Positions 20,957 through 31,939 of a stretch of 64,000 bases of DNA are shown one piece after another. How positions within the stretch are numbered: the first letter of the stretch is position 1; each line of letters begins with the position of its first letter. The stretch is from contig CM065328.1 in NCBI GenBank assembly GCA_033032175.1, positions 12,338,690 to 12,402,689 on the forward strand, read 5' to 3'. Source of the DNA: Saturnia japonica. Lineage: Eukaryota > Arthropoda > Insecta > Lepidoptera > Saturniidae. The notes beneath the pieces were generated by a model. It was not told the DNA's origin and did not search any database. It saw only the letters and a list, made by a program, of their open reading frames with translations. Both the position numbers and the translations under genes were made by a program.

Positions 20957-21530
20957 TAAACAAGACAATTAAAAAAAACACAAAATAAACTTCAATGATT
21001 TTGAAGAGTTCCTTGAAATTGGAATGGAGCCACCCTTGAGGTAATCTCGTTGTAAAGAAAAAAGAATCATCTAAATCGATTCATAAAGAAAGAAGTTGCC
21101 AGTTTATCGGTTTTTTACTGGATACATTTCGGCGAGTTTGCGTTGGAATTGCACAACTTAATTCCCCCCATCACCCACCCACCATCGGACGAAAAGAGAC
21201 ACGGTGAAGCGTTATAGATTTATGGTAGATATGCCCACCAATGCCCACAAAGCGATTTGCTAACACATTTATCATGCGCACCGCTAAAGAGTGGAACACT
21301 TTGCCGGTCTTTGTATTTCCCTATAATTACAACCTGGGTATCTTCAAGTTTCGATTGAATAAGTACCTTCTAGGCAAGCGTTCCCCCTCGTAGACCACAT
21401 CATCACTTACGATCAGGCGAGATAGTGGTCAAACGCAAGCCTAAATATAGTTTAAAAAAAAAATACATCCATAAAAAACATATAAATTCGAATTGCCTCC
21501 GTCTTTTTTGAACTCATTTAATAAACGAAC
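20957..21530 (+). repeat. Family G copy split by a retrotransposon
   Basis: The front half (20957-21110: aacaagacaatt, gattttgaagagttccttga, ctaaatcgattcataaagaa) and the back half (21465-21530: acatccataaaaaacatata, aattcgaattgcctccgtct) are parts of one family G element. They are separated by the reverse-transcriptase remnant that ends at about 21465. Confidence 0.55.
21120..21465 (+). pseudogene. Non-LTR reverse transcriptase C-terminus inserted in family G
   Basis: One plus frame from about 21255 contains FIMRTAKEWNTLPVFVFPYN, YNLGIFKFRLNKYLLGKRSP and a stop. This is the RT..EWN.LP..VFP...LG.FK.R.N..L.G.R.PS ending of a CR1/jockey-type polyprotein. A short A tail at about 21450-21465 precedes the resumed host repeat. 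5'-truncated. Confidence 0.7.
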
Positions 21531-21714
21531 CGTCTCCTTCAAACCTGATTAATTTGTTATTTAAATATTTTGAAACTAGTTTTTTTATGTTTTAAACGAA
21601 GCATCATTACCAACAATAATTGAATCTTCGCACGAGGTCAATAGTTTTTTTTTACACTGACATGTACCTAATTATAACCATGAGATATTTTAGTAAATGT
21701 GGTTGGTTCTGAAG

Positions 21715-21905
21715 TGAAGCTGCCAGAATACACCTATAGGTATTTGGCGACAGATTTTCAGCTTGAGGGTGGTAGCTATCCAAGCGGGCATTAGAGAGTA
21801 CCTTACCACCATGCTATGGTTTCATAATGAGGTTTTTTTTTGAGGGATTCGAACCCACACCTATCGACGCAGGTTCGCATACGCTATCACTGAGCTATCA
21901 TTCAT
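21715..21905 (-). repeat. tRNA-derived SINE family C
   Basis: On the minus strand: tagctcagtgatagcgtatg, a B-box-like gggttcgaatccc, then catagcatggtggtaaggta, ccaccctcaagctgaaaatc and tgtcgccaaatacctatagg. Lies just upstream of Helitron-like copy B at 21922. Confidence 0.7.
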
Positions 21906-21921
21906 TCTAGTCATCTGTATG

Positions 21922-22448
21922 TCTATCTACACTGTTAATAAAATTGAAGAGTTTGTTTGTAATGTCAAAATAACAGTTTTTTACTAAATACATATGAAAG
22001 TATATACGATACCTATCACAAAAAGCCCATTTTTAAAATTTTTTTCTGTCTGTCTGCTTTTTCCGGGTAATCTCCGAAAAGGCTAGACCGATTTTGACGC
22101 GACTTTCACTGATAGATAGGTGATAATACAGGAAGTTATAACTTAGGCTACTTTTATTTTAGAAAAATAATTAGCGTTCCCCACAAATAAAAAAATACTG
22201 GTCATGGTGAATCAATTCGGGCGCTTAAATGGCTTATGCTGAGTAAACCATAACAGATATATAAAAATTAATGTACTACGTAATCATAGGCATAAAAAAG
22301 ACCTGCAAAAAAGTCCGGGAGCGTATGCATCTATCTTGTAAGAAACATCCACAATAAGCATTTTTGTCTTTAAAATAGCGGGGAGTGGGGGCGCAAGATT
22401 CGCGCGGGCATTCTGTAGTCCACGTGAGCGAAGCCGCGGGCACAGCTA
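21922..22448 (+). mobile_element. Helitron-like family B
   Basis: Starts TCTATCTACACTGTTAATAA, then aaattgaagagtttgtttgt, and ends with cgtgagcgaagccgcgggca then cagctact, where the CTAG end is CTAC. The GC-rich 3' hairpin (gcg...cgc arms around agccgc) is the usual Helitron-type feature. Non-coding. Confidence 0.7.
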
Positions 22449-22671
22449 CTTAGCAATATATTTCTTACTTCCCGCATACCGATGTGAGTCACAAGAACAG
22501 GTTTTTCATCAAAATCATGGTATGAACCGGTTACCATTTCCGTGTAATAGGAATAATATCACCCTGTAAATGTCTCATTGTTGGGCAGAGGAAGGTGATT
22601 AGGTGGGTACTAACAGAACACTACTCAAGCATTCAGGTTTTGCCACGATATTTTCCTTCACCGTCATATTA

Positions 22672-22890
22672 TATAACTGGCTCGATAGCTTAGTGGTCGT
22701 AAGCGCGATTGCTATGATCGGGGTCCTGACTTCGATTCCCAGGTCGAGCAAAGTGTTATTGGGTTTTTCTATAAAATTCTCAGTAGCGGCTCGGCTTTTC
22801 CCCCGATTGATGGCAATAGGCTCGCTCCTATTACATTAGTACATCTCTGCCTAACCCTTCGGGGATACAGGCGTGATGGTATGTTATGTT
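22672..22890 (+). mobile_element. tRNA-derived SINE family P, most complete copy
   Basis: The head has tRNA-like arms: GCTCGA near 22680 pairs with TCGAGC near 22744, with an A-box-like tagcttagtggtcgtaagcg and a B-box-like cttcgattccc. The body (tctataaaattctcagtagc, ttgatggcaataggctcgct, taacccttcggggatacagg) recurs at 541, 42318, 48985 and 58265. Too diverged in the T arm to be a working tRNA. Confidence 0.75.
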
Positions 22891-23004
22891 ATTCCCTTAA
22901 ATTACATAGAGTTACGAGTGGAAACGACTTCATAACAAAATTCAAAATATTTTTATATCTCTACTAAACGTCAATCTCAATTTGTGACAAACAGGCCCAC
23001 ATTT

Positions 23005-23032
23005 TGACAGCTGTCATATTAACATGACAGCT
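23005..23032. promoter_or_regulatory. Meis/TGIF-type palindrome plus third half-site
   Basis: TGACAGCTGTCA (23005-23016) is a perfect palindrome of two TGACAG half-sites around CAGCTG, and TGACAGCT recurs at 23025-23032. TALE homeodomain proteins (Homothorax/Meis, TGIF) bind TGACAG. Function is inferred. Confidence 0.35.
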
Positions 23033-23214
23033 CCATTGCCGGTTTTTTTAAATTATTGACCGACCGGTGACAATGCGATTTTTTTTACAAGAAATTCCTA
23101 CGTCGTGTCCGCCTTTGTGTGACGAATTTACAACGTCCTGTATTGTCTTTATCAGTAACACGCTGCGCTGGCGCCTCTGGGGTTGCTAATTTTTTTTTGT
23201 TGATTTTTTTTAAT

Positions 23215-23310
23215 GTAACTAAGGTGCCAAAGAAGTATACGGCTCGCGTGATGGTAAGCAATTACCGTAGACGATTGTAACACTAGAACCTAGACGTATC
23301 ACTAACTAAC
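23215..23310 (+). repeat. Repeat family Q fragment
   Basis: taaggtgccaaagaagtata, gtgatggtaagcaattaccg and tagacgattgtaacactaga match 15085-15240. Confidence 0.4.
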
Positions 23311-23447
23311 CTAACCGCAGGAAGACGGAACAAAGCCGTGATCTTTTGATATTTCACCAGTTGTACTGCCCGAAGTAGAGAGAAATTCTCGAAGATAATT
23401 ATTGTTGACGTGATTGTTATCTATTAAGGACCGATTTTATTGATATA

Positions 23448-23950
23448 CTAGTAGTGCCCGCGGCTACGCTTGCGTGGACTACAGAATAACGTCGATCGGG
23501 CACACACACGGTTATTTTACAGCCAAAAATGCTCGTTGTGGTTAATTCTTGGAAGATAAACATATGCTCTCGTTGACTTTTTGTAGGTCTTTTAAAATGT
23601 TCAATTATGTGGTACATTAATTTGATATATCTGTTAGGCTTTAAATACTAAGCGTAACCTATTTTCGTGCCCGAATTGATTCTTCGGTTTTTTTATTTGC
23701 GCGAAACTCTAATTGTTTTTCTAAAACAAAAGAAGCGTAAGTCACTCCTTATGATATCCACTATCTGTCAGTGAGAGTCCCGTAAAAAACGGTCTAACCG
23801 TTTCGGAACAAAAAACAGAAAGACATACGAAAATTTAAAAAAATGATTTTTTGTTATAGCTATGTACCGTACCGTATACACTTTCATATGCATTTAGTAA
23901 AAAGCTGTTATTTTGACATTACAAACAGACACCTCAATTTTTTTTATTTG
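23448..23950 (-). mobile_element. Helitron-like family B
   Basis: Minus-strand 3' end CTAG at 23451-23448 beside gtgcccgcggctacgcttgc. The far end carries catatgcatttagtaaaaag and ttttgacattacaaacagac. Length and order match the other B copies. Confidence 0.75.
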
Positions 23951-24175
23951 AGGTGAAATAGGATGAACATTTGTGTGAGATTTCTTTAAATTTTAACTAA
24001 CTAGAGCTATTGGCCTGAAGGGTCTTTACGGCTTCACCGGGACTTGTAGCGAGCACAGAAAGCATTGAGTCGAAATGGCAACCGGCGCGGCGCGGCGCAA
24101 GGGTGCCAAAGTTGACAAAGTTCGACTTGGACTTTTGCCATGCAAGCAATTCCAAGACGTAGAAATTAATTTAAG

Positions 24176-24660
24176 AGCCGTTCAAGTATTACGTAACGCA
24201 ATTTTTTGAAGATTTTTGAACTCCACGTAACGCTTCGTAACATTCTTCTGTACCCCCCTCCCCCTCCTTAAACGTTACGTAACACCCAATTCAGCAATTC
24301 AGCATGAGAGTTTTTATAGGCCAAGAACAGCTGATAATGCAAATCGCCCTGTTTTGAGGAAATTACGGAGTATGAACTCAGTTTAACAAAACTGACTACC
24401 ATTACAGTCGAGGTATTCCCCGTAAAACAAACGAAAAGCGTTGCCAACCTGGAACAACAAAATAAAAATAACGTACAATACAATCGAGGGGTTCCCCGTA
24501 AAATATAAACGAAAAAGGTTGCGATCTTGGAAAATTGTAATTGCCTATATTTTTATTTCAATTAAAAAAAAACAAAGTCACGTAACGCATTGTAACACAT
24601 CGTAACGTTCTACAAGAACCCATCACCCCCCAAATTGCGTCACGTAATACTTGAACGGCC
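24176..24660. mobile_element. Non-autonomous DNA transposon (MITE) with 29-bp terminal inverted repeats
   Basis: The left end gccgttcaagtattacgtaa...cgcaattt (from 24177) is the near-perfect reverse complement of the right end aaattgcg...cacgtaatacttgaacggc (to 24659), with one mismatch in about 28 bp. Inside are further cgtaac repeats and two copies of a ~75-bp unit starting at about 24404 and 24479 (a(g/a)tcgagg...ttccccgtaaaa). No transposase. Target duplication is unclear, so the superfamily is not assigned. Confidence 0.8.
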
Positions 24661-24999
24661 CCTTGTGGAATATCAACTATTAATTATTGCAAATAAAGTA
24701 AGTTGTAAATCAACTCTTAAAACCTATAAAAAACAATATTTTTACTTGAAATATCAACTTCATGTTGAAAAATGAATTATTCGTTGGCAATAAATTTAAG
24801 ATAAGTAAAAAAAGTGACACAAACATTTTAGATTTCTCATCGAAAAACAGTTTCATAAATCAATTTCTAATTTTTATTAAATCCAAAAACAAACATGGTC
24901 GTAACTTTTCTTTTGATAATGTATTTAAAATATTCAATCAATTTAAATTTTCTAATTTTATATTCTGTGTAAGAAGTTACATTTTGAAATCAAAATAAG

Positions 25000-26010
25000 A
25001 TCAAGACTGTCCAGTGGCCAATGGCCGGTATATCCGTCTCACTCGCACACCGGATGTCACCGACGCGACACACGTTGGCGACAAAACAATGGCGCCTTTT
25101 TTTTTAAACACCATCCGTAATGACCCCTACGGTGACGGTGACATTCTCAGGGGTTTTTTTTTCTCCAATTTATTATGTGTTATATTGCAGTTGACAGATT
25201 TGTGCGTATGAAATGTTTTGATGCGGTCCTAAAGTACCCGTTATAATCAATCGATTTTATTAAATTACCATTACAATTAATCTTCCCGTGCCTTCTAATG
25301 TCCCGATCAAGAATGTGAGTACAGGCTTTCCTTTAGCGTTTTCCTATGGCAAACTGGGAATTTCTTTACCTGTATGAGCGTGAATAGCAATATTTATATT
25401 TTCAAGGCGAGAACAATTTTAAAGCACAAATTTCCTTGGTAATGTCGATTGCGAATAATTTTTTCACTTTGTCACCCATCGCAACTTTTGTTTGTCATTT
25501 GTGCCTAATTTTTTTTTATATATGTTATAACCTACTTGATATTTTACTGAATAATGTAGTGTAATGCAGGTAAATAATAAATAATTAACGGTTTCACTTG
25601 TGTTGAATTTCTTCGATCAACCATCCACCGCGCCTTTCTATGCAGTCGTTTAGCCCTATCGTACTTGCTACAAATAAAATTGAGCTTGATACTCCCCCCC
25701 CCCCACGTAGCGTGAAGTTAAATTACATGGATAAAGAAACTGATCACGAATATAACCTTAAAAAAATCTATCTGGATGTAGCTCACAAACGTCTGGACCG
25801 ATTTTTATGTAATTTGTACACGGAGCGATTTTAATTATATTTTGTAGACGGGAAGCATGTGTCTCTTCATAAGTACTTGATGGGCTTTAAGAATTGTCAA
25901 CATTACCTATTTTTGAAAATAATGAGAAAGAATAGGTAATTAGAATGACCATTTTCATTCATTTTCAATCGATTTTTATAAAGTTTTGTACCCGGCAAGT
26001 ATATCTATTA
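25000..26010. other. Unassigned stretch with one GC-rich block and poly-C run
   Basis: A GC-rich block at about 25005-25145 (cactcgcacaccggatgtca, cctacggtgacggtgacatt) has no repeat partner. A C13-14 run is at about 25692-25705. No gene recognised. Confidence 0.35.
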
Positions 26011-26014
26011 TAGA

Positions 26015-26700
26015 GAGAAACATCTAGCATTCCATGGATTCACCATGCGGGTGCCGGGTCCATCGTATAGTAGACAGAGGGATCACGAGCAATCCCCGGG
26101 ACTTGCGACCCCGGTGTAGGTTTAAAGGCCCCCCTTATGATGTACATCAGCGCTCACCTTGACTGCCCGCGATACCCTCCCTGCCAAACCAGATTTGGTA
26201 AGAGCCTGTTAATGCCGCTTTAGATACCCATTCTAAAATAGAACTTACTGCAATTCTCGACAGACCGAGGTCTTTTAGCAAATTATAGAGAGATTTTACT
26301 GGAATACCTCTCGACTAAGACAGTCCAATCGGGTGCAGAACCTAGAATTGAGAAGGGCTTACTTTTAGCGTTTACTGTTGAGGCTTCTTTTATAAAGTTA
26401 ATTTGCCTCCTGTTAATGGTCAATCCTTTTTGAGCTCTAGCTACTGAAAGACTTACTGCTTCACGTATGATTTGAAGTAATCTATCATAGCGACGTGAGT
26501 AGTGACCCCTATCAAGAAGCACCTTGCATCCTACTAATAAGTGCCTGGCTGTTCCTATTGGCTCACCACAACTATAGCAAAATATTTCAGAGGCTTTGCC
26601 CACTCTTACTAAGTTACTCTGGTCTGGGAGGGTCATTTGGAAGGTATTATGGTTATTAACTAACTCGTTTTGTATTTCTAAATTCATTGCGTGCACTCTA
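26015..26700 (-). pseudogene. Non-LTR retrotransposon family F, internally deleted polyprotein and 3' UTR
   Basis: The minus frame 26696-26283 encodes 137 residues. It has a C-x2-C-x8-H-x4-C knuckle (FCYSCGEPIG...HLLVGC), then SRRYDRLLQIIREAV and SILGSAPDWTVLVE, after which the sequence jumps to bases encoding RGIPVKSLYNLLKDLGL in another frame. Compared with 3140-3545, the endonuclease-like core between APDWT and the VEVGARG region has been deleted. The 3' UTR down to 26015 matches the other copy. Dead on insertion or soon after. Confidence 0.78.
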
Positions 26701-27640
26701 TAGGTGTCATTTTCATCTTGTTGATTTATCTATTGATATATTCTGTAAAAATAAAATTATGAGACAAAAATGATTACCACGTAATATTAAATACCATGTA
26801 TACAAAAAATATGCTAAGTAAGATCTAAGCTAATTTTAATGTGTGCGAAAATTATAAAATAAAATTTTTAACTTATTCAATTATTTACATTTTTAAATAA
26901 AAAAGTATTAAAAATTTTTAGTTTTGTGATTAATAATATTCAGACTTAACAAAATTAAAAATATAATATAATCTTTATTGGCTAATTTATATTATAATTT
27001 AAGTGAGTAAGTCAGTCACCTTCTGGTTATCGGTCTAGCTGACTTTATGACTTTCTATCAACCGCATCTATGTATAGTTTAGACAATATATTTATGGGTC
27101 AATCAACCAATGTACCCCACTCTGTAGTTTTTTTTTTCGATGAAAGAAATTTTGTTTTTCGTTTATTCTCATCAAAGGACCTCTGCACGCACGTGCTAGT
27201 GACGGCTAACAGAATGGAAGAACCTACGGCGATAAAGTACATATTACGTGTTTTCTGGCCAAATGCTGAAGATAACCCATTTTTATAAGATTTTTCACAA
27301 AGATACATTTGTTATTTCTTTCTTTATAAAAGTGTTTTGCTATTCTGTACTTAAATTCTTCTTCTGTACGATAAATTGTATCATGCCGTCTTGTTCTAGG
27401 TATAATGAAAATCTACCAAAAGTGACATGTAAAAGTTCATTCATAATGACAGTTCACATATTAATTTGGTCTTCAGAGAGGAATATTTCGTACACTAAGT
27501 TACCATAAAATTTCATTTAAGCAAAAGATATTTGAGAACGTAACCAAGTATCTCGTTGTGCTTAAAAATCTGTTATATACAATTGTGATATTACTTTTGT
27601 GTATGACCTTATTATCAATTGGTACATATTTATATTATCT
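26700..27640. other. AT-rich stretch with a small GC-richer block, no gene assigned
   Basis: 27130-27290 is less AT-rich (caaaggacctctgcacgcac, gtgacggctaacagaatgga) and open on both strands (72 and 69 residues), but no domain is recognisable. It may be part of an unidentified repeat. Confidence 0.35.
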
Positions 27641-27648
27641 AGCAATCG

Positions 27649-27999
27649 TCCTAAGGTCGAAATTCGACCAGCGACTTTTTAATCATAGACTATTTTCTGT
27701 TTGACATTTGCAGTATGAACCTAAACATTGAATATTATATCACTTGCTGTCACTTTTCGTCGAGTGATAATGTCAATATTTTGTGGGGTCAAAGTTCAAC
27801 GGCACTGTTCGGGTTAGGATTCGCAGTATTAATTGATTTAATTTAATATTATATATTAGTAACTCATATTATAGATAAATTTTAGCTTTCTGCACGGCTT
27901 CTCCATATAAACTTTAACCATGCCAAATCTCAGTCTTCCGTGCACGCAATACGTTTAAAAAGGTACCGAAAGCTTTTGCTTCACGTATTAATATACAGA
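27649..27999 (-). mobile_element. Helitron-like family A, full length
   Basis: 351 bp. Minus-strand start TCTGTATATTAATACGTGAA preceded by A, end cgattgCTAG at 27652-27649. All internal blocks of family A are present. Confidence 0.78.
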
Positions 28000-28161
28000 T
28001 GATGATGACAAATAATCAAATTGACAATTATATACCAAATCTCGTTAAGAAAAAAATAAAAGATACGGCTTGCGTTCTGCTTTACACATATACATTTTGG
28101 GATAAATAATGTAGCCGAAATTTTTTATCAAAAATAATATACTAGTTCGCCTACTAATATA

Positions 28162-29450
28162 ATAGGTCTTTACCTATGAAATTGCCGTTCTGCAGTACTG
28201 GCCATTTCAAATTAAAATAATTTTTGTTTGGCTAAGAATTCTAATTTCAAATTAATTTTATTTTAAAAACATGGAATTCTTTTTCCATAAATAGTCATTT
28301 CTTTATAGATTAGTGTTATATTTAAATCGCATTTCAATCTTTTTTGTCATCATGGATACGTTAAAAATTCGAGTAATTATGGAATATGAGTACCGTCGTG
28401 GCAGCAACGCGGCACAAGCGGCACGCAACATCAACGACGTTTACGGAGCTAACACTACAAACCAACGTATCACCTGTTATTGGTTTGCTCGCTTCCGTTT
28501 TGGAAATTTCGACCTGAAAAATGAATCTCGCGGTCGTCCGAAGTCTTTGGTCGACAATGACGAATTAAAGGCGATTGTGGTAGCTGAGATGGTACACAAT
28601 CTACGGCTGAATTAGCAGCAGCTTTCGACGTTAGCGTCAAAACAATATTGGTCCATTTGCGTCAAATTGGCAAGGTAAAAAAGCTTGATAAATGGGTGCC
28701 CCACGAACTCAATGATCGCCAGCGCGAAGTACGCGTCGAGACGTGCCTTGCACTGCTCAACAGACACACAAATGAAGGAATTTTGAATCGCATTGTTACC
28801 TGCGATGAAAAATGGATTCTGTTTGATAACCGCAAGCGCTCAGCAAGTTGGTTGGATCCTGGTTCAGCACCTAAACAATGCCCTAAACGAAAACTTACCC
28901 CTAGAAAAGTGATGGTCACTGTTTGGTGGTCTAGCGCCGGTGTGATTCATCACAGCTTCTTACCAAACGGGGTGAGCATTACTGCAGATGTGTACTGTGA
29001 AGAACTGAACACAATGATGGAGAAGCTGGCACATCTCCAACCAGCATTGGTCAATCGCTCGTCTCCGCGGCTCCTGCACTACAACGCGCGACCTCATACT
29101 GCACAGCAGACGGTCTCCAAGTTGCAAGAACTGGGGTTGGAAGTTCTCCGCCATCCGCCATACTCACCAGACCTTGCGCCTACAGACTACTACTTTTTTC
29201 AGAGTTTGGATAACTCCTTGGCGGGAAAAAAATGAAATACCCGAGAGGCAGTACAAAATGCCTTTGAAGAATTTGTTGCCTCCCGTCCAGCTGATTTCTT
29301 TAAGAAGGGCATCAATAAACTGCCACTGCGCTGGCAAAGATGCATTGATTGCATGGGTGATTACTTCGATTAATACAAATAAAAAATACATGAAAAAAAT
29401 TCGTTTAATTTTTTTTATACAAAACGGCAATTTCATAGGTAAAGACCTAA
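28162..29450 (+). mobile_element. mariner transposon, cecropia-like, complete ends
   Basis: 1289 bp, the usual mariner length. The 28-bp terminal inverted repeats 28162-28189 and 29423-29450 (aggtctttacctatgaaatt core) differ at one outer base. Each end is flanked by TA (28160-28161 and 29451-29452), the mariner target duplication. The transposase inside is broken (see next entry), so the copy can only move in trans. Subfamily is judged from protein resemblance to cecropia/Hsmar1-type transposases. Confidence 0.92.
28352..29373 (+). pseudogene. mariner transposase, frameshifted and catalytically dead
   Basis: A DD34D transposase that normally cuts and pastes the element as a dimer. Reading starts MDTLKIRVIMEYEYRRGSNA (N-terminal helix-turn-helix) and continues to about 28590, where a frameshift breaks it; the next frame runs QSTAELAAAFDVSVKT onward to 29235. 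A second frameshift near 29230 precedes the C-terminus ending RCIDCMGDYFD with TAA at 29371-29373. The first catalytic Asp is present (VTCDEKWI), and the third is in SPDLAPTDYYFF. The second, normally in LLHDNARPH, is Tyr (TAC, 29080-29082). Three independent lesions show an old inactive copy. The minus-strand ORFs over this region are shadows. Confidence 0.93.
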
Positions 29451-29464
29451 TATATACCTAGTAA

Positions 29465-29640
29465 AAAGAACGTCATAGTAATTCGCTTATGCGGGTCGCG
29501 TTTCGACATCAGCCGGTGCATATTTACGCAGGCTCGCATGACAGCGGCTTCTGGCGTTGGACTCATGATCTCCCGATGGTCACCACTATTTTTGGATTGT
29601 ACTGTGCTTACCATCAGGCGCAGTGAAATCACGATACTAT
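29465..29640 (+). repeat. Family D retroelement tail
   Basis: cgcaggctcgcatgacagcg, tcccgatggtcaccactatt and tttggattgtactgtgctta match D tails. It begins within 15 bp of the mariner end. Confidence 0.5.
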
Positions 29641-30214
29641 AAAAAAAATCAATTCATCTAATATCGAACTATATTTTGCATTTTATAGCAAGTGGAACCT
29701 GGACCTTCAATCTAGAATGCAAGCAACCCATAACGATGAGTACATTATTATCAAGAAGTAGATACCTACTTCTCAACTGTCGAATGGTTTAATGTTTTTA
29801 CGCGTCAGATTATAAGACCTGATCTCTTATAATCCCTGAAGCAAAGATATAGGGCATGGGACATACTTAGTTACAAAAATCATTAAAATATTTTGAATTA
29901 CCATTATATTATTTTTTGCGGAATTTTTTCATCCCACTTCTGAAATTGAAATTGAGATGAGTGGTAAATATTAATTAGAGTTAAAGATCTCCTTAAACCT
30001 CAGTATTTTTTGTGAATGTTTACAATATTCATCCAGAGTATTAATGGGGAATTTGTAATCGAGTATTGAAAAAATTCGTAATATTTCAGGAAATGTTGAC
30101 ATTTTTGTGATACCTTGTGCATGTACAGTGCTGAAAAATCTCGCCTGACAATCAAGGTGTGTGTGTTCAGTTATCGAGACATTTAACACTATTTAGTATT
30201 ATTTAATGTTGTTA

Positions 30215-30350
30215 TAAATTCTTGAGGATGTACAGAGAGGGAGTCACTTCCAGACATCACTATAATTCCACGTAATTATCTACCCTGATACTCTGTAGAC
30301 AATAAAAATTGCTTGATATAATTCTTGAACTTATTATTTGGAAAGTAGGT
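30215..30350 (-). pseudogene. Non-LTR family E, C-terminal coding fragment
   Basis: Minus-strand translation gives YFPNNKFKNYIKQFLLSTEY then a region ending MSGSDSLSVHP, parallel to the PDNKFKDHVK...DVWK* end at 13582-13788 but with stops and frame breaks. Confidence 0.55.
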
Positions 30351-31089
30351 AACGTAACTTATAAAAAACGTTTATTATTGTCTTATCCGTGGTCTTACTA
30401 AGTCACAAAGATGGGGTAACTATTTTATATTACATTTTTAAGGATGTTTTGTGTGCAGCTAACTCTACATCTTAGTACTAGCTAGACGTGCGCCTTCTGA
30501 TATTATTGGAACCTTTGCGAAAAACAATCCTATGTTACAAAACAATATTAGCCTTAAAAATTATAAAAAATTAAAGCTCAGTGTGTCTGAGACATGTCAA
30601 AAAAACTTCATAAAAACAAGTTTTGACAGATTCTCAGCTACCGTAGGTTTTATTAGGGCGCGAAGGCACGGCAGGAAAAAAAAACGAATTCCAGACAAAT
30701 CCCTTTAAAAACATGATGGATGCGTCTACTTGTAAAATTATATAATACCTTTACGAACGTCCGTCTGATTGTTTCGATTTCGAATATTATTGTAACAAGC
30801 CCGTTTATTTCTTATTTGTATTTAGTCACTTGTTAAAGATAAGCACGGGTTTAATCATGACGTCTGCCAATCCACGACGCAATGCGGTGAATAATAAGTA
30901 ATTTCAGATTCAGGAAAACTCATAGTGTATTTTGTCTATGTTGCGGTAGTACTAAGAGAAAATTTCTTCTGTTTTCAGAATTCCTCGGGATTTTTTCATT
31001 GTATTTCCCAAGTTATTGGGAGTTTAGCTGCGCGCGCATCATGTTACGGGAGTACAATATGATGCTGTTGGCCATCAATCTAATACTAT

Positions 31090-31495
31090 TATGTGAGCAA
31101 TTATTGTATTTAAGTATGTATATGAATGTATGTATGAGATGTGAATGTTAAAATGGATGTGTGAAGTAACTAGAATGTTTAAGATCAGGAATGAGTTTAT
31201 TATAGGAATTCTTAAAATAGCACTAGTCAGAGAAAAGTTGGGGGGTTATAGGATAGTATGATACGGGCATGTCATGAGGAGGGATGAAAGTTATATAACT
31301 AAAAGAATGTTAATTGTGAAGGTGGATGGATACAGGAGTAGAGGAAGACCGAAGAAGGTATGGATGGATTGTGTGAAGAATGATATGCGTATAACAGGGG
31401 TGAATACAGAGATGATATTTGATAGAGTGGAGTGGAAGAAGCAAACATGTTGTACCGACACTACTTAAGCAGGAAGAAGAAGAAGAATGTATGCA
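31090..31495 (+). pseudogene. RTE/RT-type non-LTR retrotransposon C-terminus
   Basis: The frame at 31274-31468 reads MRRDESYITKRMLIVKVDGY, then RSRGRPKKVWMDCVKNDMRI and VEWKKQTCCTDTT with a stop, preceded out of frame by a YGHVMRRDE start. GH(V/M)..R..........G.R.RGRPKK.WMDC is the well-known C-terminus of a large insect non-LTR group. A (gaa)n-rich tail follows the stop. 5'-truncated. Confidence 0.75.
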
Positions 31496-31939
31496 GGTAT
31501 TATATACCTAATTAGTTTCTCGGAAATGTCTCCAACGATTTGGATGTTTTTTTTTATTTACCGAGGTGAACTTGGTCGCCCAGATATTGATAATAATGTG
31601 AATGTGAATTCATTATATTATTAAAATAATATCTATTTATAAACCGTTAAATTATTTTTACATAATTAAATTTGAATTAATTAAAATGAATTTAAATTAC
31701 ATTATTATCAAGGATGGCGTTTTTCATTAGATGGTTGGCGAGCGGAATTACATTTTTGGTGTAATTTTTGTTTTGTTCCGCCAAAGAAATATAACTCTTT
31801 AAGTGCGTACATAAGTACCAACACATCTTTTAAAATATGACATAATATCAAACAGTCATGTGTTCCACTTGTTGTTAAGTGGTCACAAATATCTATAAAT
31901 AACCACCGTCAGAAATGACCGTAGTCCTAACTGAGGCGA

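Noticed and set aside
22672..22745. Possible tRNA gene
   Set aside because: The acceptor arms pair, but the T arm is mismatched and the sequence continues into a SINE body that recurs four more times. It is the head of SINE family P. The same holds for the heads at 9637, 36470 and 56657 (family C).
28662..29436. Three minus-strand ORFs of 64-90 residues
   Set aside because: Antisense shadows of the mariner transposase pseudogene.
29971..30189. 72-residue minus-strand ORF (MLNVSITEHTHLD...)
   Set aside because: Lies just downstream of a family E retrotransposon fragment on the same strand. I could not tie it to any protein family; AT-rich composition makes chance likely.
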